Positions 40,995 to 50,724 of a DNA stretch of 64,000 nt are shown piece by piece. Under the pieces are notes generated by a model. It searched no databases. It saw only the letters and a list, made by a program, of their open reading frames with translations, and was not told where the DNA came from. This DNA comes from Myxococcales bacterium (GTDB lineage: Bacteria > Myxococcota_A > Polyangia > Polyangiales > Polyangiaceae): NCBI GenBank assembly GCA_004193285.1, contig SECP01000009.1, positions 124,001 to 188,000 of the forward strand. Direction: 5' to 3'. The number at the start of each line of letters is the position of its first letter. The stretch's first letter is position 1. Both the position numbers and the translations under genes were made by a program.

Positions 40995-43900
40995 TCACCC
41001 CATGCCGAGCCGCCGCTTCATCGCGAACGCGCCGTCACTGACCCAGAAGCCGAGCATGTCTCCCAGCAGTCGATGCACGACGAGCAGCGCTTCACCTTGA
41101 GCGCCCGAGAGCTCGCCTTCCGTACGCCGGATGCAATCCGCGGCAGAGACGATGTCGTCGCACACGATCGCGGCCGCGCGGGCCGAGGTCATGCGCGCAC
41201 CGAGCCGCCACTCCTCGATGTCCACCGGCGGCGCGGCCGCGTAGGCACGCGCGGCCTCCTCGATTGCGCCGCGACCGAGCCAGGGCATCGCCTTGCCGAC
41301 CCGCCGCGCCAGGCTCGACACCTCTTCTTCTTCGCGAGCGCCGACGCTGAGCGGTGCGCCCACGCTGCGCGCGGTCGCGGCCAGCAGCAGGCGCAGCTCG
41401 TTGCCGGTGAGCCGATCGATGGGCGCGAGGCCGCGCGCCACGCTGGCGAACACCCGCGCCAGCGCGAACACGATCGCCGGCTCGGCGAGCCCCGCGACGC
41501 TGGCCGGAACCAGCACGCTCACCGGATCCGTGAGCTCCAGCATCACCGCGCCCGCTTGCGCGCGGTGCACGTACAGATCGAAGCTTTCCACTCCGAATAC
41601 CGCCGCCACGCGCTCCGTCAACGCTCGCAGGGGGTGCCCGGACTTGGGCGAGATCTTTTCCCGAGCCGAGAGGCCCCAGCGCTCGAGCTCGGGGGGGAAA
41701 ACCTTGCCCACTGCATCGCCCAGGGCCGCGAGCAGCGCGGACGCCGAGCTGCCCACCGGCACGACGTCGATGCTCGCCAGCTCGCCGCCGTCGAGGCTCC
41801 CGGGAGCTTGCGCGGCGGCACGCACCACGCGCGAGAGGAACGCGCTGCGCTCCAAATCGTTACCGGCTCCGAGCGCTATCACCGCTCCGATGGCGCAAGC
41901 CGACTCCGCCGTGCGCCCCTGCAGGCGCCACGACTCGGCCAACCCCCGGAAGGCTTCCGGACGGAACACATCCAGCGACAGCGCGCGCCGGTACGCGACC
42001 GCCGCGTCCGGGTAGCGCTGCGCGGCCAGCAGCCGCTGTGCGTAGGCGATGGCGAGCTCCGGCTCTGCCGGGGCGCCCGAGAGACCCTTTTCGAGCGCCA
42101 ACGCGGCTTGATCCGCTTGCCCCATCTCGTCGCCGAAGACGCGAGATAGCTCGATGTAAATGGCGGTGAGCTCCGGCCCCGACTGAGGGTGCTGCTCCGC
42201 GTAGCTCTTGAGAGCCGCCGCGTAGCGGCCGAAGCTCGGCGGCTCGCGGCGCTTGGCCTGCTCCCCCAAGAGGGAACGGAAGCGCTCCGCCGCGACGCCG
42301 CCCAAACCGGAAAGAGCGACCGCCTGCTCGTACGCCTGCACGGCGGCCGTGAGCTGCCCGCGGCCGCGCTCCAAGTCCCCGAGCAAGGTGAGCGCCTCCA
42401 CGCGCTGGTTGAGCTCGGGGGAGACTCGCACCAAGCGCGCGGCGAGCTCCGCCGCAGCGTCGCCCTTGCCGCGCTGGAGCTCCAGTCGGGCGAGGCGCGC
42501 CAGGGCCGGGCGAGAGCCCGCGTCCAGCGCGAGGGCCGCGTTCAGGCTGGCGGTGGCGCGCTCCGGATCGCCCAGCTCGTCTTGCAAAATGGCAGCAAGT
42601 CGAAGGTGGATATCGACCTTGAGCTCGTCCGTACCGGCGTGCGAGAGCGCCTGCCTCAAGCGGTCGACGGCCTCCGCCCACTGCTTGTCGTAAGCGTAGA
42701 GCTCGGCCAGCTTGACGAGCGTGCCGGCGTGTCCCGGGACCAAGTTCTGCGCGCGATGCAGCGCGGCGAGCGCGGCCGGTATGTCGCGCTTACGCGTGGA
42801 ATACAGGTCGCTCACCATGATCCACAGCGAGGCGACGCGCGGCGGTTGCTTCGCCGAGTTGGCGGCGTTGGTGAGGAGCGCGAGCAAGTCGTCGATGGCG
42901 CCTCGCGTGACGAGCAGCTCTGCCAGCTTGGCCGCCGCCGCTTCGAAATCGGGATTTTGCTCGAGCGCCAGCCGTAGCAGGCGGATGGCGTTGTCGACCT
43001 CGCCGCGGTCCGCGCGCAATATCGCCGAGCGAACCAAGAGCCGCGCCGCGACGTCCAGATCTCCGGTGACGCGCGACTCGTGAGCGCTCGCCTCTTCCAG
43101 CAGCACGGGGTCACCAGTGCGCTCCGCGAGACGCGTGATCCCGCGCGCCGCCGACAAGCTGTCCGGATCCGCCGCGATCGCGCCGCGCCACACCTCGAGC
43201 GCGGAAGGGTCCGCGCTGCGCTCGAGCGTCTCCGCCAGCCGGGTGAGGTGCGCGGCTTTGACCTCTGGGTCCTCCGCGAGCGCAGCCTGCTTGGCGTCCA
43301 CGTTGGCGAGCAGCGCCGCGTCCCCGCTCTCGATCGCGATGCGCTCGAGCGCGGAGAGCGCGGACTGGTCGTGCGGAGCGAGCTGCAAGATCGCAAAGTA
43401 CGCGGCTTTACGCTCGTCTTCCGTGCCTACCCCCTTCGTCTCCTCCAGGCGCCCGAGCTCGGAGAGCGCCGCGATGCGCGCGGCCGGCTCCGAGAAGACG
43501 CGAGCTTCCGTGGCGTAGACCTTGGCCAGCGGCTCCCACATCGAGCGCTCGGCGTACAGCGACTCCAGCGCCAAGAGCGCGTCGATGTGACCGGGATCTT
43601 TCTCCAGCACCGCCTCGAAGCACTCGATTGCCTTCTGGGCGGCGCCTAGCTCCGTTTGCCAGATCTCTCCCGCGCGGAGCAGCGCCGCGATGGCAAGCTT
43701 GGGGTCCGCGCTCGCTTCCGCTTCCTTGCCGAGCTCTTCGACCAAGCGCTTCCAGTCTCTCGCCTCCGTGAGCAGCCTGACTCGCGCGTCGCGCGCCGGG
43801 CGAAACTCCGGGTCGGCCGCGAGCGCACGTTCGTACGCGACGAGCGCTCGCTCGGGCGCGTTCATGCGATTTTCGAGCACCTCGCCGAGCCGGAGCGCCG

Positions 43901-46466
43901 CCCGTGCGACTGCCTTCGGCTCCGTCTCTGCCGCGAGCTCGCTCTCGATCAACTTGGAAATCTCTTCGTAGTGCTGCTTGTCGCTCAGCTTGCGCTCGAG
44001 CGCGCGCCGCGCCGGGAGGTGCTTGGGGTCGGCTTCGAGCGCGCGCCGGTAAGCGGCCAACGCCTGATCGTCCTTGGCGATGCGCTGCTCGTAAATTTCG
44101 CCGATTTTGTAGTCCAAGCGCGCAGACTCGGGGCCTCGCGGCAGGCTGGACAGCTCGGCCTGGTACACGTGCACGAGGTCCTCCCAGCGGCCGGCGCGAA
44201 AGTACAGCCGGCCCAGGCTGGCGAGCGCGGGCCCGAACTTCGGATCCAGCTCCAGCACGCGCCGCTGCAGCCCGAGCGCCACCGAGTCGTCCCGCAGGTC
44301 GTGCTCCGCAACCTCGCCGGCGCGGTGCAGCAGCATGAGCCGCTCTTTGGGATCCTTCACCAGCTTGGCCTCGAGCTCGAGCATCTCCGAAAGCTCGCGG
44401 TAGAGTCCGCCGCGCTCGGCCGCCCGCTCGGCGGCGTGCACTGCGCCCAAGTGCGCGGCGTCGATGCTCAGGATGCGCCGGTACGCGGTGAGCGCCGCGC
44501 TCGAGTCGCCCAGCGCGTCTTCGTGTACTCGGCCGATCTTGAACAGGTACGTGATCTTCGTTTCCGCGTCGGTGGCCAGGTCCACTGCGCGCTCGTAGAG
44601 CTCCACGAGCTCCGCGTACTTGCGCCCCGAGCTGTACAGGCGAGCCAGCGCCTTGAAAGAGGCGGAGTAGCCGGGGACGATGCCGAGCGCCCGGGCGTGG
44701 TGCTGCAGGGCGAGCTCGGGCTTTCCGAGCTCTTTTTCCAGGATCTCCGCCATGCGCGCGTGGGCGTAAGCGCGGCGGTGGGGGTCGCGAGCGGCCTCGG
44801 CCTCTCCCGCACAAATCGCCAGCAGGCTCTCCCAGCTTTGGGTGCGACCGTACAGGCGCGACAGCGCCGCGAGGGCCGGGGCGTGAGCCCGGTCGAAGGC
44901 GAGCGCCTTTTCGTACCATGCGATCGCGGTCGGGTCGTCCGCCAGCTGATCCTCGAACAGCTGCGCGCCGCGGGTGAGGTACGCGATGCGCTCCGCGTCC
45001 GTGCGCGCCAAATCGGCCAGGCGCGAAAGCACGTTGGCGAGCGCGGCGTGGTTCTGAGTCGCCTCGTAGGCCCGCATCAGCGCCTCCAGCACGAGCCGGT
45101 CGTCCTTGACGATCCCGAGCGCGCGTTCGAGCGCGTGCGTGCCTTGCTCGAGGTTTCCGAGCCTATCGAGCTCGATCCGGCCGACGCGGTAGAGCGCCAT
45201 CGCGCGGGCATCCGGGTCCGTCACCTGCTCGGCTTCGCGCTCCAATACGCCGACCAAGTCACGCCAGCGCTGGTTGGAGTAGTGCAAGCGCTTGAGCGCG
45301 TGCACGGCCGCGTCCGACCGGGGATCCGCGTCGAGAGCGGCTTGATACAGCTCCGCCGCTTGGGCCTGATTCTTCCGGCGGGACTCGGCGATGCGCGCTC
45401 GATCCACGAGCAGCGCCGCGCGGTGCCGCGCGTCGTTCTTCACGCCCGCAATGCTCTGCTCCACCGTCTTGTCCAGCGCGTCCCACGCCCGAGCGCCTAC
45501 CTCGGCGCGCACGACCGCCTTGAGCAGCGCGGCGTCGCCGGGGTTGAGCTCCAGGGCGGCTGCGAACGCTTCGCGCCCTTCGCGGCGCTGCCCCAAGCGA
45601 TCTTCGAGGAGCCGCCCCTTTTCGTAAAGCAACGCGGCACGCGCCGAGGGCGCTCGCGTGGTCGCGATCTGGGCGTCGTAGAGCGGGACCGCGCTGCCGT
45701 ACTCTCCCTTGGTGAGCAGCAAGCGGCGGAGCGCCCGAATGCTCGGCACGTGGCTGCCATTGTCGACGAGCGCCTTGCGGTAGTGAGCGATGGCTTCGTC
45801 CGGCTTGCCCAGCACCGACTCGCATAGTCGCCCGCACTCGAAGCGGATGCGCGCACGAGTCGCCGGATGCGGCTTGGTCGGTAAGTCATGCTCCGCGCGC
45901 CTGAGGAATTCCTCCGCCCGGGTGGCTTCGCTCTCGGCGGGCGGCTTCACCAGCAGGTCCGGCCGCACCATGGTGGTCGCGTCCATCACTTTGGGGGGCT
46001 CAGCCGGCTTCGCAGCGCTGATCTTGGGCGGCACCGGAGCCATCGGAAGCACCGCGGCCGCGCCTGGCGCCTTGGGTGACGCGACCGGGCTCGAGCTGGC
46101 CTTCGGATCCGACTTGGGCGCCGGAACGGTCGCCGCTGGCGCGTCATTCTTCACCGGCATCGCAGGAGGGCGCGGCAGGCCCTTCTTCGCGGGAGCGGCC
46201 GAGGCGGCGGCGTCCGACGCAGGTGACGGTGGGGGCGCGGCAGACTCCGCTGGCGGCGGAACCGGGGCCTTCGAGCGAGTCGGCGGGGGCGGCGGTTGCT
46301 TGGAGGGCGTTGCGGGCAAGGGCGGCGGCACACTCGCGCCGGCCTTCGCGCTGCTATTTGCAGCGCCACTGCTACGAACCGGCGGCGGAGGGGGGGTGGA
46401 CCTGCCCGCTGCTCCACGGGGAGCCGCCGCGTTCGGTTTCTTATTTGGGTCGCCTTGGTCTGCCAT
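40995..46466 (-). CDS. very large TPR-repeat protein (1823 aa)
   Basis: Residues about 1-175 are a disordered Pro/Ala/Ser/Lys-rich region (PPPPPVRSSGAANSS). From about 195 to 1600 there are some thirty or more TPR-like repeats in a row, many with the same RVLELDPKFGPALASLGRLY-type consensus. The last about 220 residues lack repeats (a smaller, possibly folded cap). No signal peptide or membrane segment, so a cytoplasmic scaffold. Similar huge TPR proteins occur in myxobacterial motility and sporulation, but no such assignment can be made here. Divergent from pyrC, 87 bp apart. Confidence 0.92.
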   Translation of the reverse strand: MADQGDPNKKPNAAAPRGAAGRSTPPPPPVRSSGAANSSAKAGASVPPPLPATPSKQPPPPPTRSKAPVPPPAESAAPPPSPASDAAASAAPAKKGLPRPPAMPVKNDAPAATVPAPKSDPKASSSPVASPKAPGAAAVLPMAPVPPKISAAKPAEPPKVMDATTMVRPDLLVKPPAESEATRAEEFLRRAEHDLPTKPHPATRARIRFECGRLCESVLGKPDEAIAHYRKALVDNGSHVPSIRALRRLLLTKGEYGSAVPLYDAQIATTRAPSARAALLYEKGRLLEDRLGQRREGREAFAAALELNPGDAALLKAVVRAEVGARAWDALDKTVEQSIAGVKNDARHRAALLVDRARIAESRRKNQAQAAELYQAALDADPRSDAAVHALKRLHYSNQRWRDLVGVLEREAEQVTDPDARAMALYRVGRIELDRLGNLEQGTHALERALGIVKDDRLVLEALMRAYEATQNHAALANVLSRLADLARTDAERIAYLTRGAQLFEDQLADDPTAIAWYEKALAFDRAHAPALAALSRLYGRTQSWESLLAICAGEAEAARDPHRRAYAHARMAEILEKELGKPELALQHHARALGIVPGYSASFKALARLYSSGRKYAELVELYERAVDLATDAETKITYLFKIGRVHEDALGDSSAALTAYRRILSIDAAHLGAVHAAERAAERGGLYRELSEMLELEAKLVKDPKERLMLLHRAGEVAEHDLRDDSVALGLQRRVLELDPKFGPALASLGRLYFRAGRWEDLVHVYQAELSSLPRGPESARLDYKIGEIYEQRIAKDDQALAAYRRALEADPKHLPARRALERKLSDKQHYEEISKLIESELAAETEPKAVARAALRLGEVLENRMNAPERALVAYERALAADPEFRPARDARVRLLTEARDWKRLVEELGKEAEASADPKLAIAALLRAGEIWQTELGAAQKAIECFEAVLEKDPGHIDALLALESLYAERSMWEPLAKVYATEARVFSEPAARIAALSELGRLEETKGVGTEDERKAAYFAILQLAPHDQSALSALERIAIESGDAALLANVDAKQAALAEDPEVKAAHLTRLAETLERSADPSALEVWRGAIAADPDSLSAARGITRLAERTGDPVLLEEASAHESRVTGDLDVAARLLVRSAILRADRGEVDNAIRLLRLALEQNPDFEAAAAKLAELLVTRGAIDDLLALLTNAANSAKQPPRVASLWIMVSDLYSTRKRDIPAALAALHRAQNLVPGHAGTLVKLAELYAYDKQWAEAVDRLRQALSHAGTDELKVDIHLRLAAILQDELGDPERATASLNAALALDAGSRPALARLARLELQRGKGDAAAELAARLVRVSPELNQRVEALTLLGDLERGRGQLTAAVQAYEQAVALSGLGGVAAERFRSLLGEQAKRREPPSFGRYAAALKSYAEQHPQSGPELTAIYIELSRVFGDEMGQADQAALALEKGLSGAPAEPELAIAYAQRLLAAQRYPDAAVAYRRALSLDVFRPEAFRGLAESWRLQGRTAESACAIGAVIALGAGNDLERSAFLSRVVRAAAQAPGSLDGGELASIDVVPVGSSASALLAALGDAVGKVFPPELERWGLSAREKISPKSGHPLRALTERVAAVFGVESFDLYVHRAQAGAVMLELTDPVSVLVPASVAGLAEPAIVFALARVFASVARGLAPIDRLTGNELRLLLAATARSVGAPLSVGAREEEEVSSLARRVGKAMPWLGRGAIEEAARAYAAAPPVDIEEWRLGARMTSARAAAIVCDDIVSAADCIRRTEGELSGAQGEALLVVHRLLGDMLGFWVSDGAFAMKRRLGMG

Positions 46467-46553
46467 GCGCGAAGAACCAGCTTAACACGCTTGGCTGGCG
46501 GCCAAGCCCGAGTGTAAGCCACGGTAACTAATCGACATTTCGGAGCCTTTTTG

Positions 46554-47918
46554 ATGGATGCGACCTTTCCGCGTCCCGTGCTATCACCCGCCGCCGTGCC
46601 CGACGCCCCCCACCTCTTAGTGATTCGCGGCGTGCGCGCGATCGACCCGACGCGCGCGCTGGACGCCACCGTGGACATCACCATCGAAGGCGGAATCATC
46701 ACCCGCCTCGGTCCGGGCGCGGCCGCGCAAGCAGCCGTCAGCGAGCACGCGCGCGTGATTGACGGCGCGGGGCTGTGGGCGGTGCCCGCGTTCGTGGATC
46801 TGCACGCGCATCTGCGCGAGCCCGGTCAAGAATACAAAGAGGAGATCGCCACCGGTCTCAACGCGGCCGCCGCAGGCGGCTACGCCCACGTGTGCGTGAT
46901 GCCGAACACGAAGCCCGTGAACGACACCCGCGCGGTCACGGAGCTGATGCTTCGTCGATCAGAAGAGCACGGTGGGGCGCAGCTGCACCCCATCGCCGCC
47001 ATCACGATGGGCCAAAAAGGCAAAGACCTGACCGAGATGGCGGAGCTGCGCGACGCCGGCATCGTCGGCGTCAGCGACGACGGCGTGTGCGTCATGAATA
47101 GCGCGGTCATGCGCCGGGCGCTGGAGTACGCGAAGAACTTCGACCTCCCGGTGATCCAGCACGCGGAAGACCACGACCTGACGTCGGGCGCCGAGATGCA
47201 CGAGGGCAATGTCTCCGCGCGGCTCGGCCTACGCGGCTGGCCTCGCGTCGCGGAGGACGTCATCATCGCGCGCGACGTCCTGCTCACGGAATACACGCGC
47301 GCTCGCTACCACGCGGCCCACGTTTCTACTCTCGGGGCCGTGCGCATCCTGCGAGAGGCCAAATCCCGCGGAATTGACGCAACCGCAGAGGTAACCCCGC
47401 ACCACCTGCTGCTCACGGACGCCTCGGTCATCGGCTACGACACCGCCTGCAAGGTGAATCCGCCTCTGCGGGAACCGGAGGACGTGGACGCGCTGCGCCG
47501 CGCCCTGGCGGACGGCACGATCGACGCGATCGCGACGGACCACGCCCCCCACTCGCCGCTCGAGAAAGACTGCGAGTTCGCGGAAGCTTCGCCGGGCATG
47601 ATCGGCCTGGAACTGTGCTTCGGGCTGCTCCTCGGCCTCGTCGGCGAGTCCGGCATCACCCTGCCCCGGCTGCTAGAGGCCCTCTCCAGCCGCCCGGCGC
47701 GCATCATCGGCATCGAGCCCCCCACCCTCAAAGAAGGTGCACGCGCGGAGTTGACTCTCGTCGATCCGGGTGCACGTTACCGCGTCGAAGAAATGAAGTT
47801 GCGCTCCAAAAGCCACAACACCCCGTTCATGAAGCACGAAATGACAGCGAGGATTGTGATGACCCTATCGCGTGGCAAGGTGATCTTCGACGCGCTCGGC
47901 GCTGGAGCTCGCTCGTGA
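46554..47918 (+). CDS. pyrC: dihydroorotase, class I
   Basis: Zinc amidohydrolase of pyrimidine synthesis. 454 residues with the metal-binding VDLHAHLREPG (His84, His86), IQHAEDH, YHAAHVST, the catalytic-site TDHAPHS near the end of the barrel, and family-typical EVTPHHLLLTD and KVNPPLR. GGAG lies 8 nt before ATG 46554 (a TTG just before it is in frame). It overlaps carA by 4 bases, so the operon holds pyrimidine precursor genes. No pyrB lies next to it, unlike many genomes. Confidence 0.95.
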   Translation: MDATFPRPVLSPAAVPDAPHLLVIRGVRAIDPTRALDATVDITIEGGIITRLGPGAAAQAAVSEHARVIDGAGLWAVPAFVDLHAHLREPGQEYKEEIATGLNAAAAGGYAHVCVMPNTKPVNDTRAVTELMLRRSEEHGGAQLHPIAAITMGQKGKDLTEMAELRDAGIVGVSDDGVCVMNSAVMRRALEYAKNFDLPVIQHAEDHDLTSGAEMHEGNVSARLGLRGWPRVAEDVIIARDVLLTEYTRARYHAAHVSTLGAVRILREAKSRGIDATAEVTPHHLLLTDASVIGYDTACKVNPPLREPEDVDALRRALADGTIDAIATDHAPHSPLEKDCEFAEASPGMIGLELCFGLLLGLVGESGITLPRLLEALSSRPARIIGIEPPTLKEGARAELTLVDPGARYRVEEMKLRSKSHNTPFMKHEMTARIVMTLSRGKVIFDALGAGARS

Positions 47919-49054
47919 GCAAACGCAAAGCCTACCTGGCGCTGGCGGACGGCACCGTCTTCCCGGGCTGCGCCCACGGTAAAGACGGCACGACCACCGG
48001 GGAGGTCGTGTTCACCACCGGCATGACCGGCTACCAAGAAGTGCTGACGGACCCTTCCTTCACCGGCCAGCTGGTGACGATGACGGCGCCGCAGATTGGC
48101 AACACCGGCATCAACGCCGAAGATCAAGAGAGCGTGGACAGCCGGCCGCAAGTCGCGGGCTTCATCATGCGCGACGCGAGCCCGGTCGTGTCCAATTGGC
48201 GCTCGCAAGAGAGCTTGGACGAATACCTCTCGCGCTACGGCGTCGTAGCCATCAGCGACATCGACACCCGCCGCCTCACCCGTTACCTCCGCGACAAGGG
48301 CTCGCAAAACGGCGCCATCGGCACGGAAGATCCCGCGACCTTGGTGGACCGCGCCAAAGCCGCGCCCGACATGAACGGCTTGGACCTCGTGAGCCTCGTG
48401 ACGCCGAAGAAGGCCTACGAGTTCAAGGAGTCGCTCGGCGATTGGGGGAGCGAGATGCGAGACGGCCACGGCACTCCCGCCGCGCGCAAGGCCGACTACA
48501 AAGTCGTCGCCATCGACTACGGCGCCAAGCGCAACATCCTACGTTGCCTTCACGACTCGGGCTGTCAGGTGACGGCGGTGCCGGCCGGCACCAGCGCAGA
48601 AGACATCCTGGCGCTCAATCCCGACGGCGTCTTCCTCTCGAGCGGCCCCGGGGATCCCGCCGCCCTCCCCTACGCGGTAAAGACCATTCAAGAGCTGCTC
48701 GGTAAGAAGCCGATCTTCGGCATCTGCCTGGGTCACCAGCTCCTGGCGCGCGCGCTGGGCGGCACCACCTACAAGCTCAAGTTCGGCCACCGCGGCTTGA
48801 ACCAGCCGGTGAAGGACCTCATCAGCGGCAAGGTAGAAATCACCCTGCAAAATCACGGTTTCGTGGTGGACTTGGACTCGCTCAAGGGCATCGCGGAGTC
48901 CACCCACGTGCACTTGAACGACGGCAGCAGCGAAGGCCTGGAGGCGAAGGCTCACAAGGCCTTCAGCGTGCAGTACCACCCGGAGGCGGCCGCGGGCCCC
49001 CACGACGCGCTCTACCTGTTCGACCGCTTCCGCAAGCTAATGGACGCTCGATGA
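47915..49054 (+). CDS. carA: carbamoyl-phosphate synthase small subunit
   Basis: Glutamine amidotransferase subunit that supplies ammonia to CarB for arginine and pyrimidine synthesis. 379 residues from a GTG overlapping the pyrC stop (GTGA). N-terminal CarA domain (GEVVFTTGMTGYQEVLTDPS), then a class I amidotransferase with catalytic Cys271 in FGICLGHQ and His/Glu in VQYHPEA. The frame upstream to 47615 is the shadow of pyrC. carB does not follow; rimO does, overlapping by 4 bases, so the large subunit is encoded elsewhere. Confidence 0.95.
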   Translation: MSKRKAYLALADGTVFPGCAHGKDGTTTGEVVFTTGMTGYQEVLTDPSFTGQLVTMTAPQIGNTGINAEDQESVDSRPQVAGFIMRDASPVVSNWRSQESLDEYLSRYGVVAISDIDTRRLTRYLRDKGSQNGAIGTEDPATLVDRAKAAPDMNGLDLVSLVTPKKAYEFKESLGDWGSEMRDGHGTPAARKADYKVVAIDYGAKRNILRCLHDSGCQVTAVPAGTSAEDILALNPDGVFLSSGPGDPAALPYAVKTIQELLGKKPIFGICLGHQLLARALGGTTYKLKFGHRGLNQPVKDLISGKVEITLQNHGFVVDLDSLKGIAESTHVHLNDGSSEGLEAKAHKAFSVQYHPEAAAGPHDALYLFDRFRKLMDAR

Positions 49055-50493
49055 CCAAGAAGACGATCCACTTCGTCAGCTTGGGGTGCCCGAAGAACCG
49101 CGTGGACAGCGAGGTCATGCTCGGCGTCGCCGAGAAGGCGGGCTACGACCACGTCTCCGATCCCGAGCAGGCAAACGTGATCGTCGTGAACACGTGCGGC
49201 TTCATCGACGCGGCCAAGCAAGAGTCCATCGACACCATTTTGGCTCTCTCGCAGCACAAGGGCGGCTCTTGCGAGAAGCTGGTGGTCTCTGGCTGCTTGA
49301 GCCAGCGCTACCCCACCGAGCTCGCGAACGACTTGCCGGAGGTGGACCACTTCCTCGGTTCGAGCGACATGCTCAAGCTGGAGACGGTCCTCAAAGGCGA
49401 AGCGGATCGCATCCTCGTCGGCAACCCCGCGGACTGGGTGGTCAGCGCGACCGACCCACGCCGCATCTCCACCCGCGGCCGCAGCGCTTACGTCAAAATT
49501 GCGGAAGGCTGCAACCGCACCTGCGCTTTTTGCGTGATTCCGGAGCTGCGCGGCAAGCAGCGCTCGCGCCAGCCGGACGACATCGTTCGAGAGGTAGAAG
49601 AGCTCGCCTCGCGCGGCGTGGTCGAGGTGAACCTCGTGTCGCAAGACACCATCGCCTACGGCCGCGACTTGGACGACCGCTCGAACCTCGCCGCGCTCGT
49701 GAAGCGCATCGCGGACGTGCCAGGGCTGCGCTGGGTGCGCATCTTCTACCTCTACCCGGAGAAGATGGACGACGAGCTCATCGAGCTCATCGCGACTCAC
49801 CCCAAGATCGTCAAGTACGTGGACATGCCGCTGCAGCACGCGGCGGACGGCATGCTACGTCGCATGCGCCGAGGCCACGGCGGCAAACGTTTGTACGACC
49901 TCGTGGAGCGCCTGCGCACGCGCATTCCCAACCTCGTGTTCCGCACCGCGTTCATCGTCGGCCATCCCGGTGAAACCGAGGAGGAGTACGAGGAGCTGCT
50001 GGCGTTCATCCGCTTCGCCGAATTCGATCGCGTCGGGGTCTTCCAGTATTCGGACGAGCCGAGCGCACGCGCCTACGACCTCGCCGACAAGGTGCCGCCG
50101 AAAGTCGCGGCTGCCCGCGCCAAAAAGCTCATGGCGGTGCAGCGCAAAATCAGCGAAAAACGGCTCAAAGCGTTGGTCGGCCAGGAGCTCTTGGTCCTCG
50201 TCGAAGGGCCGAGCGAGGACAGCGAGCTGGTGCTCGTCGGTCGCCACGCCGGCCAAGCGCCGGACATCGATGGCGTCGTGTACCTCTCCGGCGGCCCCAC
50301 CGGGGTGGAAGCGCGCCCCGGTGAGCTCCGCAAAGTGCGCATCGAGAGCACGACGGACTACGACCTGCTCGGCGAGCTGGTGGACGAAGACGCCGTCGAC
50401 CTGCCCAAGCCGACGAAGAAGAAGCCGGCGAGTGGCGCTCCGCTCGCCCACCGCTCGAGCGACGGCCGGCGCATCTCGCTGCGCACGGTTTGA
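49051..50493 (+). CDS. rimO: ribosomal protein S12 methylthiotransferase RimO
   Basis: Radical SAM enzyme that methylthiolates a conserved Asp of ribosomal protein S12. 480 residues. N-terminal UPF0004 domain with Cys13, Cys49 and Cys82 (LGCPKNRVDSE, NTCGFID, SGCLSQRY), radical SAM Cys154-x3-Cys158-x2-Cys161 (GCNRTCAFCVIP) and a C-terminal TRAM domain (LVLVEGPSEDSELVLVGR). The LGCPKN and SGC motifs favour RimO over MiaB. A Lys/Pro-rich tail follows TRAM. ATGA overlap with carA. Confidence 0.95.
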   Translation: MTKKTIHFVSLGCPKNRVDSEVMLGVAEKAGYDHVSDPEQANVIVVNTCGFIDAAKQESIDTILALSQHKGGSCEKLVVSGCLSQRYPTELANDLPEVDHFLGSSDMLKLETVLKGEADRILVGNPADWVVSATDPRRISTRGRSAYVKIAEGCNRTCAFCVIPELRGKQRSRQPDDIVREVEELASRGVVEVNLVSQDTIAYGRDLDDRSNLAALVKRIADVPGLRWVRIFYLYPEKMDDELIELIATHPKIVKYVDMPLQHAADGMLRRMRRGHGGKRLYDLVERLRTRIPNLVFRTAFIVGHPGETEEEYEELLAFIRFAEFDRVGVFQYSDEPSARAYDLADKVPPKVAAARAKKLMAVQRKISEKRLKALVGQELLVLVEGPSEDSELVLVGRHAGQAPDIDGVVYLSGGPTGVEARPGELRKVRIESTTDYDLLGELVDEDAVDLPKPTKKKPASGAPLAHRSSDGRRISLRTV

Positions 50494-50724
50494 GATTCGG
50501 AGCTGGGCATCGCTGCGCGGCAGCGCGTGGAGCCGGCAAAGCTCCACGCCGCCTTCGACGCTTCACGCCTGCGCCGCGCGACGTTCGCCGAGCTTCCTTC
50601 CACGACGCTGCACCGCCGACGCAGCGAAGCAGGCGGTGCAGCACGCACGCCCGCTTCGCCTACGGCGGCCCGGCATCGCCTCCGGCTTCACGCCTTCGGC
50701 TTCACACCGGACCCACGTGAAGGC
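50494..50724. repeat. hairpin-rich convergent intergenic region
   Basis: 230 bp between the stops of rimO and the DUF1592 gene. Three inverted repeats: GCGTGGAGC/GCTCCACGC at 50525-50549 (9 bp stem, 7-nt loop), TGCACCGCC/GGCGGTGCA at 50609-50640 (9 bp stem, 14-nt loop) and CTTCACG/CGTGAAG around 50686-50722. No T runs follow, so they may be factor-dependent terminators for both directions, or a repetitive element. No gene seen. Confidence 0.6.

Noticed and set aside
43656..45827. 723-residue plus-strand frame inside the TPR gene
   Set aside because: Antisense shadow of a repetitive high-GC gene; no ribosome site and no known features.
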